The notes beneath the pieces are model-generated. The model ran no database searches, was not told the origin of the DNA, and worked only from the letters and a program-made list of their open reading frames with translations. 10,521 nt of DNA from contig JAOUOK010000021.1 in NCBI GenBank assembly GCA_029880425.1, positions 1 to 10,521 of the forward strand, in the 5' to 3' direction. The DNA is from Gammaproteobacteria bacterium (lineage in GTDB: Bacteria > Pseudomonadota > Gammaproteobacteria > UBA6429 > Thiohalophilaceae). This document shows, one piece after another, positions 1 through 6,530 of this stretch (positions are counted from its first letter, which is position 1; the number at the start of each line of letters is the position of its first letter). The position numbers and the translations under genes are program-made.

Positions 1-94
1 TTAAAACACCAAAACCTTCTTTGCCTAATTCTTCAGTAACCTTTGCGATAGCATCATCAAAGCTGCCTGAAAATGTTGTGCTAAATCCGTACAT
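1..94 (-). CDS. DUF302-family protein, N-terminal part (runs off the left edge)
   Basis: Only the first 31 codons are present, beginning MYGFSTTFSGSFDDAIAKVT. This opening, with an aromatic/Gly start followed by a helix of the type DDAIAKVTEEL and then a KEGFGVL strand, is typical of DUF302 domains, small alpha/beta proteins of unknown biochemical role. There is no signal peptide in the visible part, so this one is probably cytoplasmic. The ATG is preceded by a good ribosome binding site, AGGAG, seven bases upstream. It lies 39 bp after the cytochrome lipoprotein gene and is probably the next gene of the same transcript. DUF302 genes are, from general knowledge, often found beside redox and metal genes. 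The family call rests on a short stretch but the match is characteristic. Confidence 0.75.
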   Translation of the reverse strand, partial: MYGFSTTFSGSFDDAIAKVTEELGKEGFGVL

Positions 95-133
95 AATCAC
101 TCCTAAAATTCTCTGTATAAATATGAGGTAATA

Positions 134-601
134 CTAATTCTGTTGATGGTGCTGATTATACCATATTGTATAAATCTCATCCGGCCACTGCGCGGTAATC
201 CAGCCTAAAATTAACTCTATTTCACGGTTAGATAACTTATCTTTCCAGGCGGGCATATTACCGCCTATTTTCCCGGTACCATTACGGATGACTAAAGCCA
301 GTGCCTTTGGTGAATGATGCCAGGTATGGCCGGTTCCATTTAAAGGTGGTGGTTGATTTTTCCCGTCTTTATCCCTTTTTTGCCAGTTTTTAGCTCCCTC
401 TCCCTGCTTGCCATGACAACTTGAACAGTTTAACTGGTATAAGCGTTGTCCCTGCGAGTATTCCCTGGGATTCACTTTTCGCTCAACATATTCAGTTTGC
501 TGGTTATCTGAAAAAGCTGCATTTTTTTCTTCAGAACACGCAACCAGGCTTAGCAGGGGCAGCAGGCTTGCCCCAAGGATAATAATCTTTTTTAGTCTCA
601 T
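134..601 (-). CDS. c-type cytochrome lipoprotein, mono-heme class I
   Basis: This is a 155-residue exported electron carrier. The N-terminus is a lipoprotein signal with a lipobox LVAC (Cys22), so the mature protein should be lipid-anchored and face the periplasm. A single heme-c site, CSSCH, lies at residues 59-63, and the likely axial Met is Met116 in GGNMPAW. The C-terminal helix (about 126-139) completes a short class I cytochrome fold. Residues 64-95 form a Lys/Gln/Pro-rich loop, and the tail is rich in His and Gln (HHQQN). It starts 18 bp after the stop of the DUF2231 gene and has only a weak AAGG ribosome site, so its translation may depend on the gene before it. It probably exchanges electrons with the DUF2231 protein or the propeller. 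The partner is inferred; the heme binding is clear. Confidence 0.9.
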   Translation of the reverse strand: MRLKKIIILGASLLPLLSLVACSEEKNAAFSDNQQTEYVERKVNPREYSQGQRLYQLNCSSCHGKQGEGAKNWQKRDKDGKNQPPPLNGTGHTWHHSPKALALVIRNGTGKIGGNMPAWKDKLSNREIELILGWITAQWPDEIYTIWYNQHHQQN

Positions 602-619
602 GCTATTACTAACCTTAAC

Positions 620-1231
620 TTAATGTTTATGATCATGATCACTATGATCATCTTCTGCTTTCTTAGCAGGGGCTTTCACCTTATTTTCCGGAACAACAAT
701 CGTATCATGATGATCTTGAGTTGAACCCGGTTGTATTGTATTTGAATGCTCATGATCATGACCATGCCCATCACCTTCCGCTTGCGGTATTGAGATGACA
801 CCTAGTCCATAACGATATACTAATTCACTTCCACGCCATCCTGTTGAAGCTAAAAGAACGAATGCCAATACCATGGTAAGCGTAAAAATGCTGCTTTCGT
901 TGCTAATACTTTTATATAATTTAACAGACCAGATTGAAAGTATAATAAATACAGAAAGCGTAATTAATGCCCAATTTTTATGTTCTGTCATGGCAATATG
1001 TGAAGGCGTGTCATGCGCCACACTATTATAGGCAAACCAGCCCGCTATTGCTGTAACAACCGCAAATCCTGTGCCCAGCCATAGATTCCAGTATGCCATT
1101 GTTCGAATTTGTTCTTTTAAAGAATGATTACTCATCACTTTTAATAAAACAAAAAAAATGACTGATATAGTTAATAATGCAATGGCAAAATGAACTAAAA
1201 TCGGGTGCCAGTTAGGTATTATTTCAAACAT
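620..1231 (-). CDS. DUF2231 membrane protein with histidine-rich C-terminal tail
   Basis: This is a 203-residue inner-membrane protein with four predicted helices at about residues 11-32, 50-70, 86-105 and 114-132. The N-terminal HPILVHFAIAL motif (His9, His14) and the GWRGSELVYRYGLGV motif after the fourth helix are characteristic of DUF2231 (COG4244-type predicted membrane proteins). Other histidines (73, 78, 84) sit in the loop between helices two and three. The polar tail (about 150-203) is unusual: it carries ten His with many Asp, as in GHGHDHEH and DHSDHDHKH, and looks like a metal-binding appendage. The start has a clear AGGAG site. It sits between the propeller gene and a cytochrome lipoprotein, which suggests a membrane redox or metal-handling role. 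Biochemical function is unknown; heme or metal binding by the conserved His is inference. Confidence 0.85.
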   Translation of the reverse strand: MFEIIPNWHPILVHFAIALLTISVIFFVLLKVMSNHSLKEQIRTMAYWNLWLGTGFAVVTAIAGWFAYNSVAHDTPSHIAMTEHKNWALITLSVFIILSIWSVKLYKSISNESSIFTLTMVLAFVLLASTGWRGSELVYRYGLGVISIPQAEGDGHGHDHEHSNTIQPGSTQDHHDTIVVPENKVKAPAKKAEDDHSDHDHKH

Positions 1232-1259
1232 TCTTTCTTACTCCTGAAATTAAAATATA

Positions 1260-2252
1260 TTACTCATTCACAATTGCCATCTGATGTCCTTCGCCTGCTG
1301 GCAACACAATTGTATTCGTTACTTTTAATGTATTTTGATCAACAACCCAGATAATTGGTTTCTTACGACTTGAAACATACACTTTTCCAGTCCCGGTGAT
1401 AGTATTAAGGTGATATGGCGCCGGTGACAGGTTAAGTTCTTTTTTCGTTCCAGAAACTGTATTGATAGCAACCAGTTTGTTTTCTTCCTTGCTGCTGACA
1501 TATAAAGTTTTACCATCATCGCCTATATCAAGACCATGAACGGCTTTGCCTATCTTGTAAGATTTTATGACTTTACCCGTTGTAACAGAAACTGCAGATA
1601 CTTTTCCCGCTCTTGGATTACTGACGAAGATCGTTTTTTCATCTTCAGAAAATGCCATATGCTCAGGTGCAGCACCTGATTCCATTTTTCGTTTTACTTT
1701 CCAGGTTTTTAAATCGATTTCACTTATCGAATTGTTTCCCGTATTACTGACAAAAGCATGTTTATTATCTTTAGTAATTAAGATGTAATTCGGAACTGCT
1801 CCCGTTTTTACTGTTTTAACAACTTTATTTTCTTCAAGATCAACAACGCTGATATTTCCTCTCATAGCATGAGTTGATAAAACATACTTACCATCAGAAG
1901 TAATTGCTTGATGGTGCGTCCAACCTGCTACAGGAATTGTAGACATAACATGTCCGTGAGCTGGATGAATAAAAAATAACTTACTGTTTGGGGTGTTTTT
2001 TTCCTGCCCTTTTTTTAATGGCGTCTCTTTTAAGCTTCCGGCAATGAGATACTCGCCATCTGGAGTCGCAACTAATCCATGTGGATTTTCAACACCAGAA
2101 TACGAGGCAGTAATTTCATCCGTTGCCGCATCAACTTTTATTACCTGGTTTCCCGAACCCAATGGTATATAAACCATTGGATTTGCATATAAACCACCTG
2201 AAAAAATTATGCCGCATGAAAATATTGCAATATAAAACTTGTTAGCATTCAT
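1260..2252 (-). CDS. Periplasmic YVTN-type seven-bladed beta-propeller with a His in most blades
   Basis: This 330-residue protein has a Sec signal peptide, with likely cleavage after LYA (about residue 23). The rest is a series of about seven YVTN/YncE-like repeats, each with a loop-strand pattern like PHGLVATPDGEYLI followed by a strand and V-D-x-x-T/E-x-K-V. Six repeat starts place a His at the same or an adjacent position: His58, His113/114, His198, His239, His281 and His323. The third repeat has Asn155-Tyr156 there instead. An extra HPAHGH cluster lies at 96-101. There is no CxxCH motif, so it binds no covalent heme. The start has a strong AAGGAG site. It sits between two c-type cytochrome genes with the DUF2231 gene in between, so a periplasmic redox or metal-binding role fits. 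Substrate is unknown; YVTN proteins are functionally very diverse. Confidence 0.85.
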   Translation of the reverse strand: MNANKFYIAIFSCGIIFSGGLYANPMVYIPLGSGNQVIKVDAATDEITASYSGVENPHGLVATPDGEYLIAGSLKETPLKKGQEKNTPNSKLFFIHPAHGHVMSTIPVAGWTHHQAITSDGKYVLSTHAMRGNISVVDLEENKVVKTVKTGAVPNYILITKDNKHAFVSNTGNNSISEIDLKTWKVKRKMESGAAPEHMAFSEDEKTIFVSNPRAGKVSAVSVTTGKVIKSYKIGKAVHGLDIGDDGKTLYVSSKEENKLVAINTVSGTKKELNLSPAPYHLNTITGTGKVYVSSRKKPIIWVVDQNTLKVTNTIVLPAGEGHQMAIVNE

Positions 2253-2302
2253 TATTCATCTCCTTGTAAAGTAAATTTGTTAACGCAAATCAAAACATTA
2301 TT

Positions 2303-2644
2303 CTATTTAGCAAATTCATGCCGCATGAACTCAATGATTTTATCGATTTCATCATCCGATAAATTCGGGTTTCCTCCTTTTGCAGGCATACTTATTCCAC
2401 TTTCATTTTGTATACCTTTTTTTATTTGCAATGATAGAACATTTTTATCCAACGCTAACCATGCTTTTTTTCCAGTTAAATCTGCAACACCTGGCATCAA
2501 GCCACTACCATCATCAGCATGACAAACCACACAGTTCTTCATGTATAACTCTTTGCCTTTTTCATCTGCATAAGCAACATAAGAGGTTAAAAAAACCAGA
2601 TTAATAAAAAGAGCATTAACAAAAGATAATTTCATATTTATCAT
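2303..2644 (-). CDS. Soluble periplasmic c-type cytochrome, mono-heme class I
   Basis: The product has 113 residues. A Sec signal peptide ends near AYA-DEK (after residue 26). The heme-c motif is CVVCH at residues 38-42, followed by the DGSGLMPGVADL segment typical of small class I cytochromes. The probable axial ligand is Met86 in SGISMPAKGG, and the last helix spans about 96-111 (LSDDEIDKIIEFM). The ATG shares one base with the stop codon of the upstream SHOCT gene (TAATG on the coding strand), so translation is probably coupled. An AGAGAG ribosome site lies within the end of that gene. A second in-frame ATG at codon 4 is possible and would not change the mature protein. It probably carries electrons to or from copper-handling partners encoded nearby; the partner is not shown by sequence. 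Confidence 0.92.
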   Translation of the reverse strand: MINMKLSFVNALFINLVFLTSYVAYADEKGKELYMKNCVVCHADDGSGLMPGVADLTGKKAWLALDKNVLSLQIKKGIQNESGISMPAKGGNPNLSDDEIDKIIEFMRHEFAK

Positions 2645-2862
2645 TAACTCTCTAATTTATTACGACGCTTCTCATATTCTTCTTCATCTATCTCACCCCT
2701 GGCATAGCGTTTCTTAAGTATTTCAAGTGGACTTTCATTAGTGGAGGATGAATTTCCCTTTGCCATATTCTGAAAAATAAAAACGATGGCGATTATAAGT
2801 AAAACCCAGAAAACCCACATAAAACCACCTCCATGAAAAAAATAACCATCATCCCACATCAT
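2644..2862 (-). CDS. Small SHOCT-domain membrane protein
   Basis: This 72-residue protein has one hydrophobic helix (about residues 13-31, FMWVFWVLLIIAIVFIF), a short Ser/Asn linker, and a C-terminal SHOCT domain at about 45-71. SHOCT is a short helical C-terminal module, here with the core LKKRYARGEIDEEEYEKR. The N-terminus is rich in Trp, Phe and Gly (MMWDDGYFFHGGG), as in many small SHOCT proteins found in metal-resistance clusters. The start has a near-perfect AAGGAGG site five bases before the first of two tandem ATG codons. It is stop/start coupled to the following cytochrome gene. SHOCT proteins are thought to mediate protein contacts at the membrane, so a scaffolding or small-subunit role is a guess. 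Family assignment is secure; function is unknown. Confidence 0.88.
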   Translation of the reverse strand: MMWDDGYFFHGGGFMWVFWVLLIIAIVFIFQNMAKGNSSSTNESPLEILKKRYARGEIDEEEYEKRRNKLES

Positions 2863-2904
2863 GACTTCCTCCTTGCTCGTTTCATTTCTTAAATGTCATT
2901 TCGA

Positions 2905-3384
2905 TTAATAACTTGAATAAACGGTTGCACGATTATTTTTATCGATGGCAACAACGTCATAACGGTCTTTACGTGGACCTTCCATGCCTGGTGATCCCAT
3001 AGGCATACCCGGTGCAGATAAACCTTTAATATCGGGTTTTTCTTTGAGTAATTTTTTTATATCTTTAGCCGGAACGTGTCCTTCCACAAAATATTTTCCA
3101 ATTTTCGCTGTATGACATGACTGGAATTGTCGTTGCACACCCATTTTATTTTTAACCGGGTTCATATCACGTATATTTTTTGTTTTAACATTAAAGCCTT
3201 CTTTTTCTAAATGCTTAACCCACTTATTACAGCAACCGCATGTTGGACTTTTATAGACCATAATTTCTTTAATCTCAGTATCAGCAACAGCCTCCTGGTT
3301 AGTTACAGTAAAACCAAGGTAAAGACTTATTGCAAAAACAGCCGTGAACAATGACGCCATTTTTAATTTTTGTTTATTTTTCAT
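2905..3384 (-). CDS. copG: DUF411 / CopG-like periplasmic copper-binding protein
   Basis: This 159-residue protein has an N-terminal membrane/signal segment (about 10-28) and a DUF411 domain. The hallmark residues are all present: Cys49, Cys51 and Cys52 in SPTCGCCNKWVKHL, Cys90-His91 in QSCHTA, and His103 in VEGHVPA. After these comes a Met/Gly-rich stretch, SAPGMPMGSPGM (Met127, 129, 134), then a C-terminal strand pair. The fold is thioredoxin-like. Characterised CopG proteins of this family are reported to hold a cysteine-bridged multinuclear copper cluster and may take part in copper redox chemistry. The start has a GGGAGA site. It is the first gene after the hairpin that follows copB, and it leads into the cytochrome/propeller block. 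The family call is firm; the copG symbol is by family and context. Confidence 0.88.
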   Translation of the reverse strand: MKNKQKLKMASLFTAVFAISLYLGFTVTNQEAVADTEIKEIMVYKSPTCGCCNKWVKHLEKEGFNVKTKNIRDMNPVKNKMGVQRQFQSCHTAKIGKYFVEGHVPAKDIKKLLKEKPDIKGLSAPGMPMGSPGMEGPRKDRYDVVAIDKNNRATVYSSY

Positions 3385-3420
3385 TTCAATCTCCCGAATA
3401 AATTCTTTTCTTAATATAAA

Positions 3421-3448
3421 TAAAGGCGGCGATATAACGCCGCCTTTA
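3421..3448 (-). terminator. GC-rich hairpin directly after copB: terminator or attenuator
   Basis: A perfect 11-bp inverted repeat (arm TAAAGGCGGCG, six-base loop TTATAT on the coding strand) begins five bases past the copB stop codon. The tail that follows on the transcript is AU-rich (TTTATATTAAG) but not a clean U-run. It could be an intrinsic terminator of moderate strength, or a stabilising 3' hairpin that lowers expression of the genes downstream compared with copA-copB. Only 36 bp separate it from the copG start, leaving little room for a full promoter. Confidence 0.65.
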
Positions 3449-3453
3449 ACAGG

Positions 3454-4155
3454 CTAAAACCAGGCACGAATACCGGCTACAAACTGGGTACTGCTGACTT
3501 CTTCACCATCATTTTTGGCAAAGGTGGCCGTGTTTCCATATTTTTTGTTCCAGTTAACCCCGATATAAGGTGCAAACTCACGTTTTATTTCATAACGTAG
3601 TCTTAACCCTAACTGGGTATCACTTAAACCTGAACCGACACCCCTGGCTTCATCATCCTTACTGTGAATATTTAATGAAAACTCAGGGGACAACACCCAG
3701 CGTTGTGTAATCATCCATTCATACTCGGCAGCAAAACGTAGCCCAACCTGGTCCTCCTCACCAATAAACAGCGCGGTGTCCACTTCAAACCAGTAAGGAG
3801 CAACACCTTCAAACCCAATTGCCAGCCAGTTTTTACTTGGTGCAGGTTTTTGATCCTGGCGGATACCGATTTGAAAATCCCAGTAAGGATCAATAGCCCG
3901 GCTATATAAAGCTTGCAGTTCAAGTTCATGTATTTCACTTTTTACCTGTTCTACGTCTGCTTTAATGACAAACTTATTTAAGTCTTTACCAATCGTGAGC
4001 TTGCCTTCCAGCACCAGGGGATCATCACCATCAACAAAACGCGTCTCAAGTTGATCGATCATGACTTTAGTTACAAGCGGATCATCTTCACCCATTGCAA
4101 ATGCTGATGCAGAGAGTAAACAGCCAATAAAGGCATAAATTATTTTAATTTTCAT
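3454..4155 (-). CDS. copB: CopB-family outer-membrane copper resistance protein (short form)
   Basis: This 233-residue protein has a Sec signal peptide cleaved near ASAFA-MGE (after residue 20). It then contains a CopB-type beta-barrel domain with alternating strands such as LYSRAIDPYWDFQIGIRQD and NWLAIGFEGVAPYWFEVD, and ends in a terminal Phe (IRAWF), as outer-membrane barrel proteins do. CopB acts with CopA in periplasmic/outer-membrane copper sequestration. Many CopB proteins carry a long Met/His-rich segment before the barrel. Here that segment is absent and replaced by about 40 residues containing DDPLV twice (24-28 and 44-48). The ribosome site AAGGAG overlaps the copA stop codon (TAAGGAG), so translation is likely coupled to copA. 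The gene is intact at both ends, so it is a naturally short form and not a fragment. Confidence 0.9.
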   Translation of the reverse strand: MKIKIIYAFIGCLLSASAFAMGEDDPLVTKVMIDQLETRFVDGDDPLVLEGKLTIGKDLNKFVIKADVEQVKSEIHELELQALYSRAIDPYWDFQIGIRQDQKPAPSKNWLAIGFEGVAPYWFEVDTALFIGEEDQVGLRFAAEYEWMITQRWVLSPEFSLNIHSKDDEARGVGSGLSDTQLGLRLRYEIKREFAPYIGVNWNKKYGNTATFAKNDGEEVSSTQFVAGIRAWF

Positions 4156-4167
4156 TTTTATGTCTCC

Positions 4168-6042
4168 TTAGCTGACAACAACTTTTCTGAACATGCCCAG
4201 CATGTGATATACAAGATGACAGTGATACGCCCAGCTGCCTTTAGCATCCGCAGTGACCAGGTAACTTATTTTTGAACCTGGCTGAACGATGGCAGTGTGT
4301 TTACGTGGGATGTATTTTGGATCACCGGTTTCTAAATCGCTCCACATGCCATGTAAGTGCATGGGATGATTCATCATGGTGTCGTTGATTAAGTTAATCC
4401 TGACTCGTTCACCATACTTCAATCGTAGTGGTTCAGCATCCGCAAACTTAATACCGTTAATCGACCACATGTAACGACTCATATTGCCGGTTAAATGCAA
4501 ATCAATTTCACGACCCGGTTCTCTTGGGTCTGGCGTTCTATAAAGGTTTCGTAAATCTGCATAAGTTAAGACTTTACGCCCGTTATTACGCAGACCAACC
4601 CCGGGATCATCTAGTCGGTATTGTGGTGCTTCGGATCGCATGTCGACATGCGGGCCATACTCGGTTTCAGCATGGGTAATTTTACGCTTACTTCCATAGC
4701 CTGCCCTGCCTGAACCCATTTCAGGTTTGTTCATACTGGCATGATCCATTTTCATACCACCGCCGCATTTCATACCACCAGAGCTGGAGCTACTCATATC
4801 CATTTTAGAATGATCCATTCCTGCCATACTTGAACCACTCATATCATGGCCAGAATGATCCATACTGCTCATGTCCATGCCCATATCACCATGGGTTAGT
4901 AGTGGCGCAGCATCCATTTCTGGAATTTCAGCTGTCATTGCAGGATCTGGGGTCAAGGTACCGCGTGCATAACCGGAACGATCTATTGCCTGTGAGAAAA
5001 TGGTATAAGCCTGTTCTGAACTGGGCTCAACAATAACATCGTAAGTTTCAGCCACACCGATACGAAACTCATCCACACTCACGGGTTGGATATACTGGCC
5101 ATCGGCTGCGACCACGGTCATTTTTAAACCCGGGATACGCACATCAAAAAAGGTCATGGCCGCAGCATTAATAAAGCGCAACAACACTTTCTCGCCTTTT
5201 TTAAATAACCCGGTCCAGCCATCAGCAGGTGCATGACCATTAGTTAAGAAGGTATAGGTATAACCGGTCACATCAGAGATGTCCCGGTCAGACATACGCA
5301 TATCATTCCACATGCCACGGTTTTGCCAGAATTTTTTCCAGCCACCTTCACTGACTTCTTTCATGGCATCACTGATGGTGCGTTCACGGAAGTTATAATA
5401 GTGACTGAGTTTTTTTAGCTTGTGATAAACATCGTTCGGATCTTCATCGGTCCAGTCCGATAACATCACCACGTAATCCCGGTCATAGGTATAGGGAGGT
5501 GGTTCTTTCGGATCAATTACAATCGCACCATAGGCACCGGTTTGTTCCTGGAAACCCGAGTGAGAGTGATACCAGTAAGTACCGCTTTGATTCACTTTGA
5601 ATTGATACTGAAAAGTTGTTCCCGGTTTGATCCCGGCAAAACTGATCCCCGGCACCCCGTCCTGGTCTTCAGGCAAAATAATGCCATGCCAGTGAATCGA
5701 AGTATCTTCTGCCATGTTATTAGTGACATTGAGTGTCACGGTATCGCCTTCTTTCCAGCGCAACACCGGTGCCGGCACCGATCCGTTAATCGCCGTGGCG
5801 ATACGTTCATTACCGGTTAAATTCACTTTTAATGGTGAATAGGTAAGATCAAACTTTGAACCGCGCAGGATAGTTTGCCCTGCAACAATTCTTTTCATTG
5901 CTTCTTTAGAAGGTTTGGCATTTACACCAAAACCCAGTCCCATCAGGGCTGTACCCGCGGCCAGCCCGGTAACAAAACGCCGACGTGACAGTGATTCCGG
6001 TTCAGCTGCATACTCAGCTCCCGGTAGAATTATTTTCGACAT
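4168..6042 (-). CDS. copA: CopA, Tat-exported multicopper oxidase of the copper resistance system
   Basis: This 624-residue periplasmic multicopper oxidase is expected to oxidise Cu(I) to less toxic Cu(II) using O2. A twin-arginine signal, SRRRFVTG (19-26), precedes a hydrophobic stretch ending near NAKPS. Trinuclear and type 1 copper motifs are HWHG (117-120), HSH (159-161), HPMHLHG (559-565) and HCHLVYHMLGM (607-617). A Met/His/Ser-rich metal-binding insertion occupies about 384-442, with repeats like MDHSGHDM and MDHSKMDM plus one Cys (426). Length and layout match the CopA family. One peculiarity is that the type 1 axial Met candidate lies nine residues after Cys608, where ten is usual in related oxidases. 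The ribosome site is AGAGGA. It is flanked by the CopL-like gene upstream and copB downstream in the usual order. Confidence 0.97.
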   Translation of the reverse strand: MSKIILPGAEYAAEPESLSRRRFVTGLAAGTALMGLGFGVNAKPSKEAMKRIVAGQTILRGSKFDLTYSPLKVNLTGNERIATAINGSVPAPVLRWKEGDTVTLNVTNNMAEDTSIHWHGIILPEDQDGVPGISFAGIKPGTTFQYQFKVNQSGTYWYHSHSGFQEQTGAYGAIVIDPKEPPPYTYDRDYVVMLSDWTDEDPNDVYHKLKKLSHYYNFRERTISDAMKEVSEGGWKKFWQNRGMWNDMRMSDRDISDVTGYTYTFLTNGHAPADGWTGLFKKGEKVLLRFINAAAMTFFDVRIPGLKMTVVAADGQYIQPVSVDEFRIGVAETYDVIVEPSSEQAYTIFSQAIDRSGYARGTLTPDPAMTAEIPEMDAAPLLTHGDMGMDMSSMDHSGHDMSGSSMAGMDHSKMDMSSSSSGGMKCGGGMKMDHASMNKPEMGSGRAGYGSKRKITHAETEYGPHVDMRSEAPQYRLDDPGVGLRNNGRKVLTYADLRNLYRTPDPREPGREIDLHLTGNMSRYMWSINGIKFADAEPLRLKYGERVRINLINDTMMNHPMHLHGMWSDLETGDPKYIPRKHTAIVQPGSKISYLVTADAKGSWAYHCHLVYHMLGMFRKVVVS

Positions 6043-6167
6043 AATTTTTATTCCTCTTCCACAAGGTGCAGTCCTGCAAGCTATGCAGTTAAAAGCAGCA
6101 CCCTGCTATACATTATTATTAACGTTATTTAGATTTTGCTGGCAGAGAAACCAGCGACAAAGAGAAA
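6043..6167 (-). promoter_or_regulatory. copA leader with several small inverted repeats
   Basis: This is the largest gap in the window. It holds three short inverted repeats. The first is TGCAG-TC-CTGCA at 6067-6078. The second is AGCAG/CTGCT at 6094-6107 with a four-base loop. The third is GCTGG/CCAGC at 6138-6155, just after the CopL-like stop. GCAG/CTGC words recur, so this could be an operator or an attenuating leader for copA. I see no convincing -35/-10 pair and no CueR-type dyad, so the regulatory assignment is tentative. Confidence 0.3.
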
Positions 6168-6530
6168 TTAAACCCTTGGAGGGCGATACAATGATGAAGG
6201 ATAGTACTGCAATAATGTCGTATTAGGTTGAAGATAAATATTGCTCACGATACAGGTCATATCATTTTGTGAAACAGCTTCAACCATTACCGCGACTGAA
6301 GCTGCGCATCCTGACATATCACAGGTATTTTGTTCACAACAATCGTGCTGGTTACCTTGATGTGACATACCGCCATGTGACATATTTACTGAAGCTTCCT
6401 GGTGATGCGTACTCATATTTTGTTCCATATCCAAGCAGCCAGATATAGAGGCGGAAATAGTCTGGAATGGACTAATGCCTAAAACTAATGCCAGGGCAAG
6501 TATCAATAAATTGTCAGATATAGATTTCAT
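6168..6530 (-). CDS. CopL-like exported Cys/His/Met-rich protein upstream of copA
   Basis: This 120-residue protein starts with a hydrophobic signal segment (about 7-27). It continues with a compact metal-ligand-rich region, residues 32-75, containing Cys32, Cys64-Cys65, Cys70 and Cys75 with many His and Met (MSTHHQEASVNMSHGGMSHQ). A less polar part follows with Cys93, and the protein ends in YRPPRV. Short exported proteins with this layout and an RPPR-like end lie directly upstream of copA in many copper clusters, and some are called CopL. In Xanthomonas, copL is needed for copper-induced expression of copAB. The ribosome site is weak, with only an AAAG upstream of the ATG. Function here, as regulator, chaperone or copper sponge, is inferred from composition and position. 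Similarity to CopL itself would need a search. Confidence 0.75.
   Translation of the reverse strand: MKSISDNLLILALALVLGISPFQTISASISGCLDMEQNMSTHHQEASVNMSHGGMSHQGNQHDCCEQNTCDMSGCAASVAVMVEAVSQNDMTCIVSNIYLQPNTTLLQYYPSSLYRPPRV

Noticed and set aside
1260..2252. Nitrous oxide reductase or heme d1 nitrite reductase
   Set aside because: The protein is too short, lacks a CuA cupredoxin domain and a CxxCH motif, and no nos or nir genes are nearby; only the His-at-blade pattern is comparable.
2891..2901. AAATGTCATTT palindrome resembling part of a CusR box
   Set aside because: It is only a half-site-like match in a 42-bp gap between two closely spaced operon genes, with no promoter elements that I can place; probably chance.
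3454..4155. CopB as a truncated pseudogene
   Set aside because: It has an intact signal peptide, a coupled ribosome site and a terminal Phe typical of outer-membrane barrels, so it looks complete.
4750..4900. Repetitive DNA (catgtcc/catatc-like words) as a possible repeat array
   Set aside because: These are codons of the Met/His/Ser-rich metal-binding segment of CopA and are explained by protein composition.
6138..6155. GCTGG/CCAGC hairpin after the CopL-like gene as a terminator
   Set aside because: The stem is only five base pairs and is followed by AAAATCT with no U-run, so termination is unlikely.
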